A stretch of DNA of 64,000 bases from Thermoflavifilum aggregans (GCF_002797735.1 NZ_PGFG01000001.1:2356001-2420000), one strand, 5' to 3'; counted from the stretch's first letter, positions 8,766 to 18,668 are shown. Notes: a model not told the origin generated them from the letters alone. Program-made: numbers and translations.

Positions 8766-10271
8766 ATGCCAAAATCAGATACCCTTGCCTTGTATAAGCG
8801 TTTTACAGACCGGATGCGTGCACTGGCTGATGTGAAAAATGCTATGGCTCTGTTGCAGTGGGATCAGGAAACCTATATGCCTACAGGCGGTACCCAGTTT
8901 CGAGGTCAACAACTGGCTACGCTGGCCGAAATGGCCCATCGCATGGAAACCAGCAAAGCCCTTGGCAGGCTGATGGAAAAACTGCTCGACCGCACTGACC
9001 TTCCCGAGCGGGAAAGAAAAAATGTAGCGCTTACGTACGAAAATTATCAGAAAGCTAACAAATACCCTTCATCACTGGTAAAAGCCCTTACACTAGCTGC
9101 CAACCAGTGCTTCATGGCCTGGATACAGGCCCGCAGGGACAACCAGTTTGCCATCTTTGCGCCGGAACTGGAAAAGATGATCGCACTGAAAAAACAGGAA
9201 GCCGAAATCCTGGGCTATGTGGCACAGCCTTATGATGCCCTGCTCGACCAGCATGAACGGGGACTCACTACCGAAACACTGGAGCAAATTTTTCCCGAAC
9301 TCAAAAAGCACATCACATCGCTGCTGTCGGCGATCCGGGAAAAACCTCAGCCACCCGATGGTTTTCTGCATACGTTTGCCGACAAACAGCAGCAGTGGGA
9401 TTTTGGCATTTATCTGCTTCAATCCATCGGCTTTGATTTTCAGAAAGGTAGGCAGGATCTTTCTGAACATCCGTTTACTACCAGCTTCAGTCCATACGAT
9501 GTACGCGTAACTACCCGGATACACGAAACAGAGCCGGCAACCATGATCTGGAGCTGTATCCATGAGGGCGGACATGCCTTGTACGAACAGGGATTGCCGG
9601 CCGACCAGTATGGCCTGCCGGCCGGACAGGCTGCTTCTTTGGTGATCCACGAATCCCAGTCCCGCCTTTGGGAAAATTGTATCGGACGGGGGTTATCGTT
9701 CTGGACTTTCCATTACCCGGAATTGCAGAAACGCTTTCCTGCTACATTCCAAAACATAACCCTGGGAGATTTTTACAAGGCCATTAACCTGGTTAAACCC
9801 TCCCTGATCCGCACAGAGGCCGACGAGCTCACCTACCACCTGCACATCCTCATCCGTTATGAAATTGAAAAGAAACTGATCAATGAAAACCTTTCTGTAA
9901 AAGAACTTCCCGAACTCTGGAACGCCTTATATGCCGACATGCTGGGTGTAAATGTGCCCGACGATGTGCATGGCATACTTCAGGATGTGCACTGGAGCCA
10001 CGGAAGCTTGGGATATTTTCCAACTTATACATTGGGAAGCCTGCTTGCCGCCCAATGGTGGCAACAATTGCAACAGGATATCCCTGATCTGGAAGAGGCT
10101 CTTTCCCGCGGTCAGACAGCTCCTGTGCTGGATTGGCTGAGAAAAAATATCCATAGCCAGGGTAGCGTGTACGCGGCCCAGGAGCTTTGCCAACGGATTA
10201 CCGGGAAACCCCTGCAAGTGGAAGCTTTTGTGAACTATGCCCGGGAAAAGTTTACCCGTTTATATGCATGA
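8766..10271 (+). CDS. Carboxypeptidase M32 (thermostable carboxypeptidase 1 type)
   Basis: A 501-residue M32-family metallocarboxypeptidase of normal length. The zinc motif HEGGH is at residues 266-270, and the third ligand is Glu296 in IHESQSRLWEN. The family signatures WDQET near residue 38, DVRVTTR before the zinc site, and IRTEADELTYHLHI after it are all present. It removes C-terminal amino acids from peptides in the cytoplasm; there is no signal peptide. The gene is divergent from the Nif3-like gene, 54 bp apart, and is followed by a factor-independent terminator. Confidence 0.97.
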   Translation: MPKSDTLALYKRFTDRMRALADVKNAMALLQWDQETYMPTGGTQFRGQQLATLAEMAHRMETSKALGRLMEKLLDRTDLPERERKNVALTYENYQKANKYPSSLVKALTLAANQCFMAWIQARRDNQFAIFAPELEKMIALKKQEAEILGYVAQPYDALLDQHERGLTTETLEQIFPELKKHITSLLSAIREKPQPPDGFLHTFADKQQQWDFGIYLLQSIGFDFQKGRQDLSEHPFTTSFSPYDVRVTTRIHETEPATMIWSCIHEGGHALYEQGLPADQYGLPAGQAASLVIHESQSRLWENCIGRGLSFWTFHYPELQKRFPATFQNITLGDFYKAINLVKPSLIRTEADELTYHLHILIRYEIEKKLINENLSVKELPELWNALYADMLGVNVPDDVHGILQDVHWSHGSLGYFPTYTLGSLLAAQWWQQLQQDIPDLEEALSRGQTAPVLDWLRKNIHSQGSVYAAQELCQRITGKPLQVEAFVNYAREKFTRLYA

Positions 10272-10345
10272 AACCTCTTGAAAGAGACAGAAATAAAAAC
10301 CGTTTTTTTAACACTTATTTAATGATTTTCTCCACGCATACAGGC

Positions 10346-10353
10346 TATCTTTG
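10346..10353 (+). promoter_or_regulatory. Promoter-like element TATCTTTG ahead of a terminator, with no gene between
   Basis: A perfect match to the Bacteroidota -7 consensus sits downstream of the carboxypeptidase stop codon. The only thing between it and the terminator at 10393-10425 is about 65 nucleotides without a reading frame. It could drive a small RNA or be a chance match. The expected -33 element is weak. Confidence 0.3.
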
Positions 10354-10392
10354 TGCATACCATTAGCAGATAATGGTTTATGGGTAAAGGGA

Positions 10393-10425
10393 GTCCCGCT
10401 TTCGCAAGGAGGCGGGGCTTTTTGT
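10393..10425 (+). terminator. Factor-independent terminator
   Basis: A nine-pair stem (GTCCCGCTT with AGGCGGGGC, including G-U pairs) closes a short loop and is followed by TTTTTG. The U tract lies on the plus strand only, so it terminates rightward transcription (carboxypeptidase, or the possible small transcript from 10346) before araA, which converges from the other side. Confidence 0.75.
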
Positions 10426-10439
10426 TTGGGGCTGATGGA

Positions 10440-11954
10440 TCAGTGTTTTCTGAAAATTCCTTGCGAGGCATAATAAAGCTCGCTCAAGCGGAGATCCTGT
10501 TCAAACTGGGTTAGGCTGGTCTGACGGTCAATAACCAGGCATTCCATGCCTGCTATGCGCGCAAAATCCCTGAGATGGTCAATCTGCAGATTCTGGCTGA
10601 AACAGGTATGATGGGCTCCGCCAGCCATCAGCCAGGCGGCACAGGCCGTCCGGAAATCAGGATAAGGTTTCCATACTGCCCGTGCCACAGGTAGTTGGGG
10701 CAACGGTTGAGGCGGCTCAATGGCTTCCACTTCATTGACCAGCAACCGGAAATGATTGCCCATATCCACCAGAGATGCATTCAATGCCGGGCCCGGAGCT
10801 GCATCGAACACCAGCCTGACCGGATCGGCCTTTCCTCCAATGCTCAGCGGATGAATCTCACAAGAAGGTTTCCGGTACGTAATGGATGGGCAAATCTCGA
10901 GCATGTGGGCTCCCAGCACCATTTCATTGCCGGGTTCCAGGTGATAGGTATAATCTTCCATAAAACTATTGCCACCAGGCAGTCCGGTTGCCATGACCTT
11001 CATGGCACGTACCAGGGCTGCTGTTTTCCAGTCGCCCTCCGCCCCAAAGCCGTACCCCTCCTGCATCAGCCGCTGCACAGCTATTCCAGGCAATTGTTTC
11101 AATCCATGCAAATCTTCGAAAGTATCTGTAAATCCTTTATAGCCGCCCTGCTGCAAAAATTTCCGCAACCCGATTTCTATGCGGGCCGCCTCGGCGAGCG
11201 CTGCCCTGTGCTGCCCTCCCTTTTTCAATGCAGGCTGCAATTCATATAAAGATTCATAAAGCACACAGAGTTCCTCCGCTTCCTTATCTTTCACGGCGGC
11301 AATTTCAGCGACCAGATCTCCCACTCCATGGGTATTTACCGAAAAGCCCAACCGATACTCTGCCTCGACCTTATCGCCTTCGGTCACAGCCACCTGGCGC
11401 ATATTATCCCCGAAACGCACAAACCGGGCACCCTGCCAGTCATGCCAGGCCATGGCTGCCCGACACCAGCTATCTATCTGCTGCTGGACCTCTGCCTGCT
11501 GCCAGTGCCCCACCACTACCTTGCGCGCTTTCCCCATCCGCGCCAGGATATGACCAAATTCCCGATCACCATGCGCGCTTTGGTTGAGATTCATGAAATC
11601 CATGTCAATTGTGCTCCAGGGAATATCCCGATTGAATTGGGTGTGAAAATGCAGGAGGGGCTTCTGCAGGGCCTTTAACCCCTGTATCCACATTTTAGCA
11701 GGGGAGAAGGTGTGCATCCAACAGATAACCCCCGCACAACCCGAAGCGGCATTTGCTTCCAGACAAAGCCGCAGGATGTCTTCGGGTGTGGTGGCTACGC
11801 CCCTGAAGCAAACGGGTAAACAAATGTTTCCTGAAGTGCTGAGTCCAGCGGCCATTTCACGGGCATGTTGTTCAACTTGCTGTATGACCTGTGGCCCGTA
11901 AAGATGCTGACTTCCCACAATCAGCCAGATGCTAAGCGATCCTGATTCGTTCAT
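10440..11954 (-). CDS. araA: L-arabinose isomerase
   Basis: A 504-residue enzyme that converts L-arabinose to L-ribulose, the first catabolic step. Its N-terminal [15 protein letters not shown], the [13 protein letters not shown] segment, [24 protein letters not shown] and the metal-site region [21 protein letters not shown] are characteristic of AraA. The length is normal. It is the last gene of the leftward ara operon, 35 bp after the GH27 gene. No arabinose transporter or AraR-type regulator is encoded nearby, so uptake must be encoded elsewhere. Confidence 0.98.
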   Translation of the reverse strand: MNESGSLSIWLIVGSQHLYGPQVIQQVEQHAREMAAGLSTSGNICLPVCFRGVATTPEDILRLCLEANAASGCAGVICWMHTFSPAKMWIQGLKALQKPLLHFHTQFNRDIPWSTIDMDFMNLNQSAHGDREFGHILARMGKARKVVVGHWQQAEVQQQIDSWCRAAMAWHDWQGARFVRFGDNMRQVAVTEGDKVEAEYRLGFSVNTHGVGDLVAEIAAVKDKEAEELCVLYESLYELQPALKKGGQHRAALAEAARIEIGLRKFLQQGGYKGFTDTFEDLHGLKQLPGIAVQRLMQEGYGFGAEGDWKTAALVRAMKVMATGLPGGNSFMEDYTYHLEPGNEMVLGAHMLEICPSITYRKPSCEIHPLSIGGKADPVRLVFDAAPGPALNASLVDMGNHFRLLVNEVEAIEPPQPLPQLPVARAVWKPYPDFRTACAAWLMAGGAHHTCFSQNLQIDHLRDFARIAGMECLVIDRQTSLTQFEQDLRLSELYYASQGIFRKH

Positions 11955-11989
11955 GCCTGAAGAGATTTTAAGATCATATAAAATTTGGT

Positions 11990-13411
11990 TTACGGATGAT
12001 TTTCATGGGTTTTGCAAAGACTTATCCTGTACAGCATGCACCCGTGCGGGGATAGCTGAACAGACAAAGGTTGCCGGGCGCCAATCTGGCTGGATTCTTT
12101 TTTCCACACATCTCGAAGAAGCATGCACGCAGAGCGATGGCCGGCTTTTGTCCATCCTGCCATCACAGCCAGGCTATCAAGCCTGAATACCGTCTTTATG
12201 GGATGATCGCTGAGATTGAAAAATGCCAAAAACAAATGCTCATGGCTAATGGTATCCGCGGATTGCCAGATGACAAGGGTATCGGATTGTTTCATAAGCG
12301 CTGGCTGGTAAGGTCCCTGATCCGCTTCAATAGCTTCGGCATTGGTTTCCAGCTGCCAATCCATCGGACGGTTATCGGGTAAATGGCCTCCCAGCATCAG
12401 GGGCATGCGGGTGATGCACCAGAGCGTCATCATGGTTTGCAATTCATCTTTGCTGAATCTTCCATAGCGCGGAGGCCCCACGGGTCCTCTGAGGGAAAGC
12501 CGCCCTATGGGAAGCATATCAATGTCGGGCCAATGACCAGGCCTGGCATAAGCTACCCAGGCTGCAGCCAGGTCAAAAGCATGGCGCAGCTGATTCCAGT
12601 TGTCCCACAAATCGCCGCTAAGCCGCCACATATTTGCCAGCCGGCTGACCTCTGCCGCCCGGCTCAGAGGCGTTTCGCCGGGGGAAAGACTAAGTACAAT
12701 ATCTCTGCCGCAGTTATCTATAGCGCGGCGATAGCCCAAGATTTCAGCTGCATGGTAAGGCTGGGTGATATCATCTACCTTGATAAAATCCACGCCCCAT
12801 GAGGCATACAATTCCAACAGGCTGTTCAGATAAGCCTGAGCTCCCGGCTTTGACATGTCCAGCCCATACATCGTATTCAGCCAGCTGCAGGTGTCGTGTA
12901 CATTGGCAATCTGGTCGGCCGTAACACCCGGCATACCCTTCACCGGAGTTCTAGCCCAGACGGCCTGCCGCGGAATGCCCCGCATCACATGGATGCCAAA
13001 CTTCAACCCCAGGATATGCACATAATCAGCCAATGGTTTGAATCCCTGCCCACCAGCTGCTGAAGGAAATTTGCGCACATCCGGCAAAAGCCTGCCCCAT
13101 TCATCCATGGGCAGCCAGGGTACATAACTGCCATCCGGCAACCGGAACTGGGGAGGCGGACTGGCTGTGCTACCAGGTGGATGAGGGTAAAACCAACAAA
13201 AATCAACCACTACATACTGCCAGCCGTAAGGTTTCAATGAATCAGCTACCAGGCGGGCGTTTTCCTTTACCTCCTCTTCCGTAACCGTAGCCCCGAAACA
13301 ATCATAACTGTTCCACCCCATCGGCGGAGTACGCTGGGCGTGAAGCAAACAAGGAAATACCATGCAGACAATCAGGGTTCCTAGGCTGGCTATGCCATGC
13401 TTGTTAATCAT
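11990..13411 (-). CDS. Secreted glycoside hydrolase family 27 enzyme (alpha-galactosidase or beta-L-arabinopyranosidase)
   Basis: A 473-residue protein counted from the ATG at 13411. That start overlaps the araD stop in the string ATGATTAA, which argues for translational coupling, and it opens a signal peptide ending in CLLHAQ. An in-frame upstream ATG at 13468 is less likely. The mature protein begins [11 protein letters not shown], the GH27 entry motif. The nucleophile is predicted as Asp213 (FIKVDD) and the acid/base as Asp267 (WRLSGD). GH27 contains alpha-galactosidases and beta-L-arabinopyranosidases; being third in an arabinose operon favours release of L-arabinopyranose, but the sequence alone does not decide. 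No carbohydrate-binding module is visible. Confidence 0.85.
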   Translation of the reverse strand: MINKHGIASLGTLIVCMVFPCLLHAQRTPPMGWNSYDCFGATVTEEEVKENARLVADSLKPYGWQYVVVDFCWFYPHPPGSTASPPPQFRLPDGSYVPWLPMDEWGRLLPDVRKFPSAAGGQGFKPLADYVHILGLKFGIHVMRGIPRQAVWARTPVKGMPGVTADQIANVHDTCSWLNTMYGLDMSKPGAQAYLNSLLELYASWGVDFIKVDDITQPYHAAEILGYRRAIDNCGRDIVLSLSPGETPLSRAAEVSRLANMWRLSGDLWDNWNQLRHAFDLAAAWVAYARPGHWPDIDMLPIGRLSLRGPVGPPRYGRFSKDELQTMMTLWCITRMPLMLGGHLPDNRPMDWQLETNAEAIEADQGPYQPALMKQSDTLVIWQSADTISHEHLFLAFFNLSDHPIKTVFRLDSLAVMAGWTKAGHRSACMLLRDVWKKESSQIGARQPLSVQLSPHGCMLYRISLCKTHENHP

Positions 13412-14135
13412 TTGTATCCTGTCCATAATGAGCCTGGCTACCATGTTTGCGTTCGTAATGTTTCTCAATCAAGGCCGGTTTCAGGCGTGGTGGCAGAGTG
13501 GATGGATTTACCCGGCCATGGATCTGTTCGGTAAGGTAGGCCATGAAAGCCATTTCTTCCAGAATAGCGCTGTGGTAAACCGCTTTCTCTACTGTTGTAC
13601 CCCAGGTAAATGGCGCATGACTTCCTACCAGAATCATGGGGATCTGATGATAATCCAGCCCATGTTCCTGAAAATACTGAATAATCTGCATGCCAGTTTG
13701 GTATTCATAATTTCCCTGAATCATGTCATCAGCCATGGGTGGTGCGCAGGGCACATCCACCGGCAGATGATCCGCATGGGTGGTGCCGTAAATGGGTATA
13801 TCGCGCAAAGCCTGCGCCCAGGCCGTGGCATAGGTGGAATGGGTATGCACAATGCCGCCGATATCAGGCCAGTGGCTGTAAAGCACGGCATGCGTAAGGG
13901 TATCGGATGAGGGCCGGAGATGACCACTCACCACCTGCCCATCAAAGCTTACCACCACCATCTTGTCGGGTGAAAGTTTTTCGTACAGGACCCCGCTGGG
14001 TTTGATGGCAAACACCCGTTGGGTATGGTCAGCTGCGCTGGCATTGCCAAAGGTAAATTTCACCAGCCCCAGGCCCGGCAGTTGCCGGTTGGCCTCATAG
14101 GCTTCTTCCCGAATGCGTTGAAAAGGATCCATCAT
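13404..14135 (-). CDS. araD: L-ribulose-5-phosphate 4-epimerase
   Basis: A 243-residue class II aldolase-fold enzyme that turns L-ribulose 5-phosphate into D-xylulose 5-phosphate, the exit to the pentose phosphate pathway. Visible motifs are FGNASAAD, IKPSGVLY, the zinc-binding HTHSTYAT pair of histidines and GTTHADH. The start overlaps the araB stop in ATGA and the end overlaps the GH27 start, so three genes are coupled in a row. The C-terminus is about ten residues longer than the usual 231-residue enzyme and is polar. Confidence 0.96.
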   Translation of the reverse strand: MMDPFQRIREEAYEANRQLPGLGLVKFTFGNASAADHTQRVFAIKPSGVLYEKLSPDKMVVVSFDGQVVSGHLRPSSDTLTHAVLYSHWPDIGGIVHTHSTYATAWAQALRDIPIYGTTHADHLPVDVPCAPPMADDMIQGNYEYQTGMQIIQYFQEHGLDYHQIPMILVGSHAPFTWGTTVEKAVYHSAILEEMAFMAYLTEQIHGRVNPSTLPPRLKPALIEKHYERKHGSQAHYGQDTND

Positions 14136-15835
14136 AAAACCGATGCATGTGTGTGAATAAATGATTCGACAAAATTTCCAAGCTCTTTAAACTGCTGATA
14201 ACGCTTTTGCAATATCTGAACCCGTGCAGGCACAGGTTTGTATTCCTGGTCAAAGCCCTGTCCCATGGCTTGCATGGCCTGTTCTACGGAAGGATAAATA
14301 CCGGCCGCCGTTGCGGCAAACATGGCCGCTCCGCTGGCACAGGTATGTTCAGCCCGATGAATACGGAGAGGCATGTTCAGCACATCAGCCATCAGCTGCA
14401 TGATATAGGGCGATTTTCTGGCCACCCCACCCAATCCGATCACGCCTTTCACCGGCACGCCCTGAGAAGTAAAGCATTCCACGATGCTTTTGGCACCAAA
14501 GCAGGTGGCCTCAGCCCAAGCCCTGAAGATATCCACAGCATCCACACCCAGATCAAGGCCCAGGATGGCAGCTTTCAACTCCTGATCTGCATACGGCGTC
14601 CGGCGGCCATTCAGCCAATCCACAGCCAATGGAACAGCCCGGTCGGGATGGGTTTCTTCCCGGCGGTGGGCTTCCTCACTTAAAGCAGCAATCAACCGAC
14701 CATGCATGCCTTCCATCAGCGACTGAAGCGCCGGCTGATCACTACTCCACATAGCAGGAAGCAGATGCCTGACAGGCCAAAGCAACACATCCCGCCACCA
14801 GGCATAGGTATCACCGAAAGCCGACTGGCCGGCTTCCATGCCCACCATGCCCGGGACTACAGAACCATTTACCTGACCACATATTCCGCGGATCACCTTC
14901 CCCTGCATATCGGACATCGGTGCAACGAGAATATCGCAGGTGGAAGTGCCCATCACCTTGCTCAGAAAATAGGGCTCAATCTGCCCACCTACTGCACCGA
15001 TATGAGCATCAAAAGCGCCAACGGCTACAACAACGTCTTCTTGCAGCCCCAATCTTTCCGCCCATTCTTTGCAGAGCCGCCCCGCCGGTTGATCGGCAGT
15101 GAGCACATCTCCCGTAACCCGATCGCGAAAGCCGACAAGCAGCGGATCCAAACCTGCAAAAAATGATTCGGGAGGCAGCCCGCCAAAGGCCTCTGCCCAC
15201 AAAGCCTTGTGTCCGGCAGCACATACACTTCGTTTCATATCCCGCACATCCCGGCCCCCGGTGAGCAAAAACGGCATCCAGTCGCAATGCTCAACCCATG
15301 AGCAGATGTGCTGCCTTACCTGTTCATCTGCCCGCAACGTATGCAACAACTTGGCCCAAAACCACTCAGAAGAATAAACACCACCCACATACTGCAGATA
15401 ATCCACCGGCTGACGACGGGCATAGGCATTGATTTCAGCAGCCTCTTTCACAGCCGTATGGTCTTTCCACAATACAAACATCGCATTCGGGTTATTTTCC
15501 AACCCCGGCAACAAAGCCAGCGGCCTGCCCTGTGCATCCACCGCAACCGGCGTAGAGCCCGTGGTATCAATGGCTATGCCCTTCACCCGATGTTTGGCCT
15601 GCTCAGCTCCTACCTGCTGCAGGCATTGTTTCACCACAGCTTCCAGTCCTTCCACATAGTCCAACGGATGTTGCCTGTACTGATGCAAAGCCGGATCACA
15701 AAAAAGCTGGTCGCGCCAGCGCGGGTAATGAAATACAGCCGTGGCCAACTCTTCGCCCGTAGTGGCATCTACCAGCACGCCGCGCACTGAATCAGTACCG
15801 TAATCCAGACCGATGACCCATTGATCGTTTTTCAC
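14132..15835 (-). CDS. araB: Ribulokinase
   Basis: A 567-residue FGGY-family carbohydrate kinase that phosphorylates L-ribulose to L-ribulose 5-phosphate with ATP. The N-terminal GLDYGTDSVRG phosphate loop, IAIDTTGSTPV, the AFDAHIGAVGG segment and the C-terminal GLGGVARKSPYIMQLMADVL match AraB of the long ribulokinase type. It is the first gene of the ara operon; the promoter lies directly upstream. It ends in an ATGA overlap with araD. Confidence 0.97.
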   Translation of the reverse strand: MKNDQWVIGLDYGTDSVRGVLVDATTGEELATAVFHYPRWRDQLFCDPALHQYRQHPLDYVEGLEAVVKQCLQQVGAEQAKHRVKGIAIDTTGSTPVAVDAQGRPLALLPGLENNPNAMFVLWKDHTAVKEAAEINAYARRQPVDYLQYVGGVYSSEWFWAKLLHTLRADEQVRQHICSWVEHCDWMPFLLTGGRDVRDMKRSVCAAGHKALWAEAFGGLPPESFFAGLDPLLVGFRDRVTGDVLTADQPAGRLCKEWAERLGLQEDVVVAVGAFDAHIGAVGGQIEPYFLSKVMGTSTCDILVAPMSDMQGKVIRGICGQVNGSVVPGMVGMEAGQSAFGDTYAWWRDVLLWPVRHLLPAMWSSDQPALQSLMEGMHGRLIAALSEEAHRREETHPDRAVPLAVDWLNGRRTPYADQELKAAILGLDLGVDAVDIFRAWAEATCFGAKSIVECFTSQGVPVKGVIGLGGVARKSPYIMQLMADVLNMPLRIHRAEHTCASGAAMFAATAAGIYPSVEQAMQAMGQGFDQEYKPVPARVQILQKRYQQFKELGNFVESFIHTHASVL

Positions 15836-15857
15836 TTTTCAGGAATTTAAAACAGAA

Positions 15858-15888
15858 CAAAGATATAAAATGGGTGTAAAGTCAACAC
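15858..15888 (-). promoter_or_regulatory. Promoter of the araB-araD-GH27-araA operon, with a possible operator
   Basis: Read on the minus strand, TTGAC (15885-15881) is followed by 15 bases and then TATCTTTG (15865-15858), a good Bacteroidota -33/-7 pair, 22 bases before the araB ATG. An inverted half-site pair GTGT-N7-ACAC (15874-15888) covers the -33 box and could bind a repressor or activator. The operator reading is a guess. Confidence 0.6.
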
Positions 15889-16019
15889 TTAATTTTATTT
15901 TTCATTTTGATTGCTGGAATATTCCTGCATAGCCACAGAAATAGGAAATCAACCATTTGTCCTATTTTTACATAAACTTCTGGTTCAGGCCCGTAGTTTT
16001 ACAACAACATCAGAAAATT

Positions 16020-16310
16020 ATGGAGATATCCGATGATCTGATCCGGAGGCTTTGTGATCTGGCCAGGCTGAATTATGATGAAGCTGAAGCCGCCTCGCTC
16101 AAAAAAGACCTGCAACGGATGATTGCTTTTATTGAAAAACTTAATGAAGTGGACACTACCGGAGTGGAGCCCCTGATTTTTCTGACTGATCACATGCATC
16201 CGCTCAGGGAAGATACCGTTTCCTCAGATTTATCCCGCGAACAGGCGCTGGAGCTAGCTCCCGATCGCAATGGATCGTTTTTTCAGGTACCTCCGGTGAA
16301 AACAGCCTAA
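16020..16310 (+). CDS. gatC: Asp-tRNA(Asn)/Glu-tRNA(Gln) amidotransferase subunit C
   Basis: A 96-residue protein from the ATG at 16020 (the frame is open further upstream, but the homologous part starts here). The typical GatC pattern is present: an initial LCDLARL helix, [21 protein letters not shown], and a C-terminal [13 protein letters not shown]. GatC tethers GatA and GatB in the complex that amidates mischarged tRNA. The catalytic subunits are not here, as is common in Bacteroidota. The next gene starts ten bases later. Confidence 0.93.
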   Translation: MEISDDLIRRLCDLARLNYDEAEAASLKKDLQRMIAFIEKLNEVDTTGVEPLIFLTDHMHPLREDTVSSDLSREQALELAPDRNGSFFQVPPVKTA

Positions 16311-16320
16311 AATACACCAC

Positions 16321-17028
16321 ATGGAACCGCTGATTCGATTGGAAAACATCAAAAAGAATTATTACCTCGGAAAAAACGTGCTGCAAGTGCTGAAAGGCAT
16401 TAATCTTTCCGTATACCCCAACGAATATGTGGCGCTGATGGGTCCCTCGGGCTCTGGCAAAAGCACCCTGATGAATATCCTGGGCTGCCTGGATACGCCT
16501 ACGGAAGGACGGTATTTTCTGAACGGCCAGGATGTGAGCCATATGGATGATGATGCACTTGCTGCCGTGCGCAACAAGCAGATTGGCTTCGTATTTCAGC
16601 AGTTTAACCTGCTGCCCCGGCTGAATGCCCTAGAAAATGTGGCTATGCCTTTGATTTATAGCGGTGTTTCCAAAAAAGAGCGGGAAGAAAAAGCCAGGGC
16701 TATGCTGGAAAAAGTAGGGCTGGGTGAGCGATGGAACCATCGGCCGAATGAGCTTTCAGGCGGGCAGTGCCAGCGGGTAGCTATTGCCCGCGCCCTGGTG
16801 AATGATCCGGCCATTATCCTGGCCGATGAACCTACCGGCAACCTCGATTCCAAAACTTCCATTGAAATCATGGATATCTTCGCGCAGATCCATGCAAGCG
16901 GCAATACCGTGATCCTGGTTACACATGAGGAAGATATTGCCGAACATGCTCACCGCATCATCCGCCTGCGCGATGGCATCATTGAAAGCGACCGGCAAAA
17001 CGAAAAAATCCGCCAGCTGGCAACCTGA
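16321..17028 (+). CDS. ABC transporter ATP-binding protein, MacB/LolD type
   Basis: A 235-residue ATPase with a complete nucleotide-binding site: Walker [11 protein letters not shown]-loop [18 protein letters not shown], signature LSGGQ, Walker [14 protein letters not shown] and the H-loop VTHEE. The ENV-after-Q-loop pattern and short length place it in the MacB/LolD group, which powers export or lipoprotein release through FtsX-like permeases. No permease is adjacent; the gene lies between gatC and the adenosyltransferase, probably in one transcript. Confidence 0.9.
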   Translation: MEPLIRLENIKKNYYLGKNVLQVLKGINLSVYPNEYVALMGPSGSGKSTLMNILGCLDTPTEGRYFLNGQDVSHMDDDALAAVRNKQIGFVFQQFNLLPRLNALENVAMPLIYSGVSKKEREEKARAMLEKVGLGERWNHRPNELSGGQCQRVAIARALVNDPAIILADEPTGNLDSKTSIEIMDIFAQIHASGNTVILVTHEEDIAEHAHRIIRLRDGIIESDRQNEKIRQLAT

Positions 17029-17061
17029 TGAAAATGTTGTTGGTTATCAAAAATCCAATCC

Positions 17062-17613
17062 ATGGCCTTTCGCATCTATACTCGTACCGGAGACCAGGGG
17101 AAAACCTCTTTGCTGGGTGGAACCCGCGTCTGGAAAAGTGATCTCCGGATTGAAGCTTACGGTACCATCGATGAACTCAATGCCTATATCGGCTGGCTGG
17201 CCGATGAGCAGCCTGAAAATATCCGACAGGAATTACGGGAAGTACAGGACCGGCTGTTCCGGATTGGTGCCATACTGGCCTATGACGGCTCTCCCTCGCT
17301 GCGCCTGGATTTACCCGAAGTGACCGACGCGGATATTACCACGTTGGAAAAAGCCATTGACTGGATGGAAGCTGATCTGCCGCCACTGAAACAGTTTATC
17401 CTGCCCGGTGGACATCCTGCCGTTTCTCTTTGCCATGTGGCACGCTGTGTGTGCCGCAGAGCCGAAAGGGCCTGTGTGCGCCTGAGCCAGGAAACACCCC
17501 TTCCCGAACACTTTATTCCCTACCTGAACCGGCTGAGCGACTATCTGTTCGTATTGGCACGTTATACTGCCCAGCAAAAAGGAGTGACTGAAATTACCTG
17601 GCAGCCGCACTGA
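17062..17613 (+). CDS. Cob(I)yrinic acid a,c-diamide adenosyltransferase, PduO type
   Basis: A 183-residue member of the PduO-type ATP:cob(I)alamin adenosyltransferases, which make adenosylcobalamin. Family hallmarks are the N-terminal YTRTGDQGKTSLLGGTRVWK ATP-binding segment, the YGTIDELNAYIGW helix, FILPGGH, and the CHVARCVCRRAER helix with the conserved arginines. It converges on the lolD-like gene, with 11 bases between the stops. It may serve a B12-dependent mutase or reductase encoded elsewhere. Confidence 0.95.
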   Translation: MAFRIYTRTGDQGKTSLLGGTRVWKSDLRIEAYGTIDELNAYIGWLADEQPENIRQELREVQDRLFRIGAILAYDGSPSLRLDLPEVTDADITTLEKAIDWMEADLPPLKQFILPGGHPAVSLCHVARCVCRRAERACVRLSQETPLPEHFIPYLNRLSDYLFVLARYTAQQKGVTEITWQPH

Positions 17614-17624
17614 GCTTTATAGCA

Positions 17625-18302
17625 TCATATCATCAGGTGCTGATCCTGATGCCGGAGGAGTTGACCATCCTTAATCAGCAACTGCCGGTCTGAAAGCCGT
17701 GCTAGGGCTTCATTATGGGTAACTATAACAAAGGTTTGGTTAAACTGTTTCTGCAATTCCTGAAAAAGCTGATGCAACTCCAGTGCATGGGCTGAATCCA
17801 GATTCCCCGTAGGCTCATCAGCAAATACAATATCCGGCTGATTGATGAGAGCCCGGGCAACAGCCACTCGCTGCTGCTCGCCTCCCGAAAGCATAGCCGG
17901 CTTATGATGCAGCCTGTTGCGCAACCCCATCGTATCCAGCAACATCCGGGCTCTTTCTTCAACAACGGATTTCTTTTCACCGGCAATCCAACCAGGCATA
18001 CACACATTTTCCAACGCAGAAAACTCGGGAAGCAGGTAATGAAACTGAAATACAAAGCCAATATGCTTGTTGCGAAAAGCTGCCAGCGCTGAAGAAGACA
18101 TCTGAAACACATCCTGTCCGTGAAGCCATACCCGGCCGGACGATGGGCTATCGAGCGTGCCCAGAATATGCAGCAACGTACTTTTTCCGGCTCCGGAAGA
18201 ACCCAGAATGGATACAATCTCCCCCCGTTGTACCGTAAGGCTGATTCCCTTCAGCACATGCAGGGAACCATAGGATTTATGCAAATTTTCAGCTTTCAAC
18301 AT
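17625..18302 (-). CDS. ABC transporter ATP-binding protein, LolD-like
   Basis: A 225-residue ATPase from the ATG at 18302 (MLKAENLHKSYG); two further in-frame ATGs lie a few codons upstream. Walker A GSSGAGKST, signature LSGGEQQRVAVARAL, Walker [14 protein letters not shown] and H-loop VTHNE are intact. The HYLLPEFSALENVCMP stretch resembles LolD, the ATPase that releases lipoproteins from the inner membrane through LolC/E. The permease subunits are not in the window. It is distinct from the ATPase at 16321, so the two are not a simple duplicate pair. Confidence 0.85.
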   Translation of the reverse strand: MLKAENLHKSYGSLHVLKGISLTVQRGEIVSILGSSGAGKSTLLHILGTLDSPSSGRVWLHGQDVFQMSSSALAAFRNKHIGFVFQFHYLLPEFSALENVCMPGWIAGEKKSVVEERARMLLDTMGLRNRLHHKPAMLSGGEQQRVAVARALINQPDIVFADEPTGNLDSAHALELHQLFQELQKQFNQTFVIVTHNEALARLSDRQLLIKDGQLLRHQDQHLMI

Positions 18303-18362
18303 CACCATAAAGAAAAACAAATTTCACCATTGCAGCATCAAACAGAATATGAATTTATATTA

Positions 18363-18370
18363 TACTTTTG
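18363..18370 (+). promoter_or_regulatory. Bacteroidota -7 element (TACTTTTG) of the DUF2795 gene
   Basis: TACTTTTG matches TAnnTTTG and lies 27 bases before the ATG at 18398, in an A+T-rich divergent region shared with the lolD-like gene. Confidence 0.55.
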
Positions 18371-18397
18371 CGAAAATTTTTAAAAATACCTTTAACC

Positions 18398-18619
18398 ATG
18401 TTCTGGACGCTTGAATTGGCTTCGTATCTGGAAGATGCCCCATGGCCGGCTACCAAAGATGAATTGATTGACTATGCGATCCGTTCGGGGGCACCTATTG
18501 AAGTCATTGAAAACCTCCAGGAATTGGAGGACGAGGGCGAAGTGTATGAAGGTATTGAGGACATCTGGCCGGATTATCCCTCGCAGGAAGATTTCTTTTT
18601 CAATGAGGATGAGTACTGA
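18398..18619 (+). CDS. Small acidic DUF2795-type protein
   Basis: A 73-residue acidic protein starting MFWTLELASYLEDAPWPAT, which is almost invariant among Bacteroidota homologues; an upstream ATG at 18368 lies on top of the promoter and is unlikely. It has a compact helical pattern (DELIDYAIRSGAPIEVIENL) and an acidic, aromatic tail ending FFFNEDEY. The function is unknown. It is monocistronic, with its own promoter and a strong terminator, which suggests high, independent expression. Confidence 0.85.
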   Translation: MFWTLELASYLEDAPWPATKDELIDYAIRSGAPIEVIENLQELEDEGEVYEGIEDIWPDYPSQEDFFFNEDEY

Positions 18620-18668
18620 AAAGCACTGAGCTACGGCTCAGTTGCACAAACGAACGAACGATAACAGA

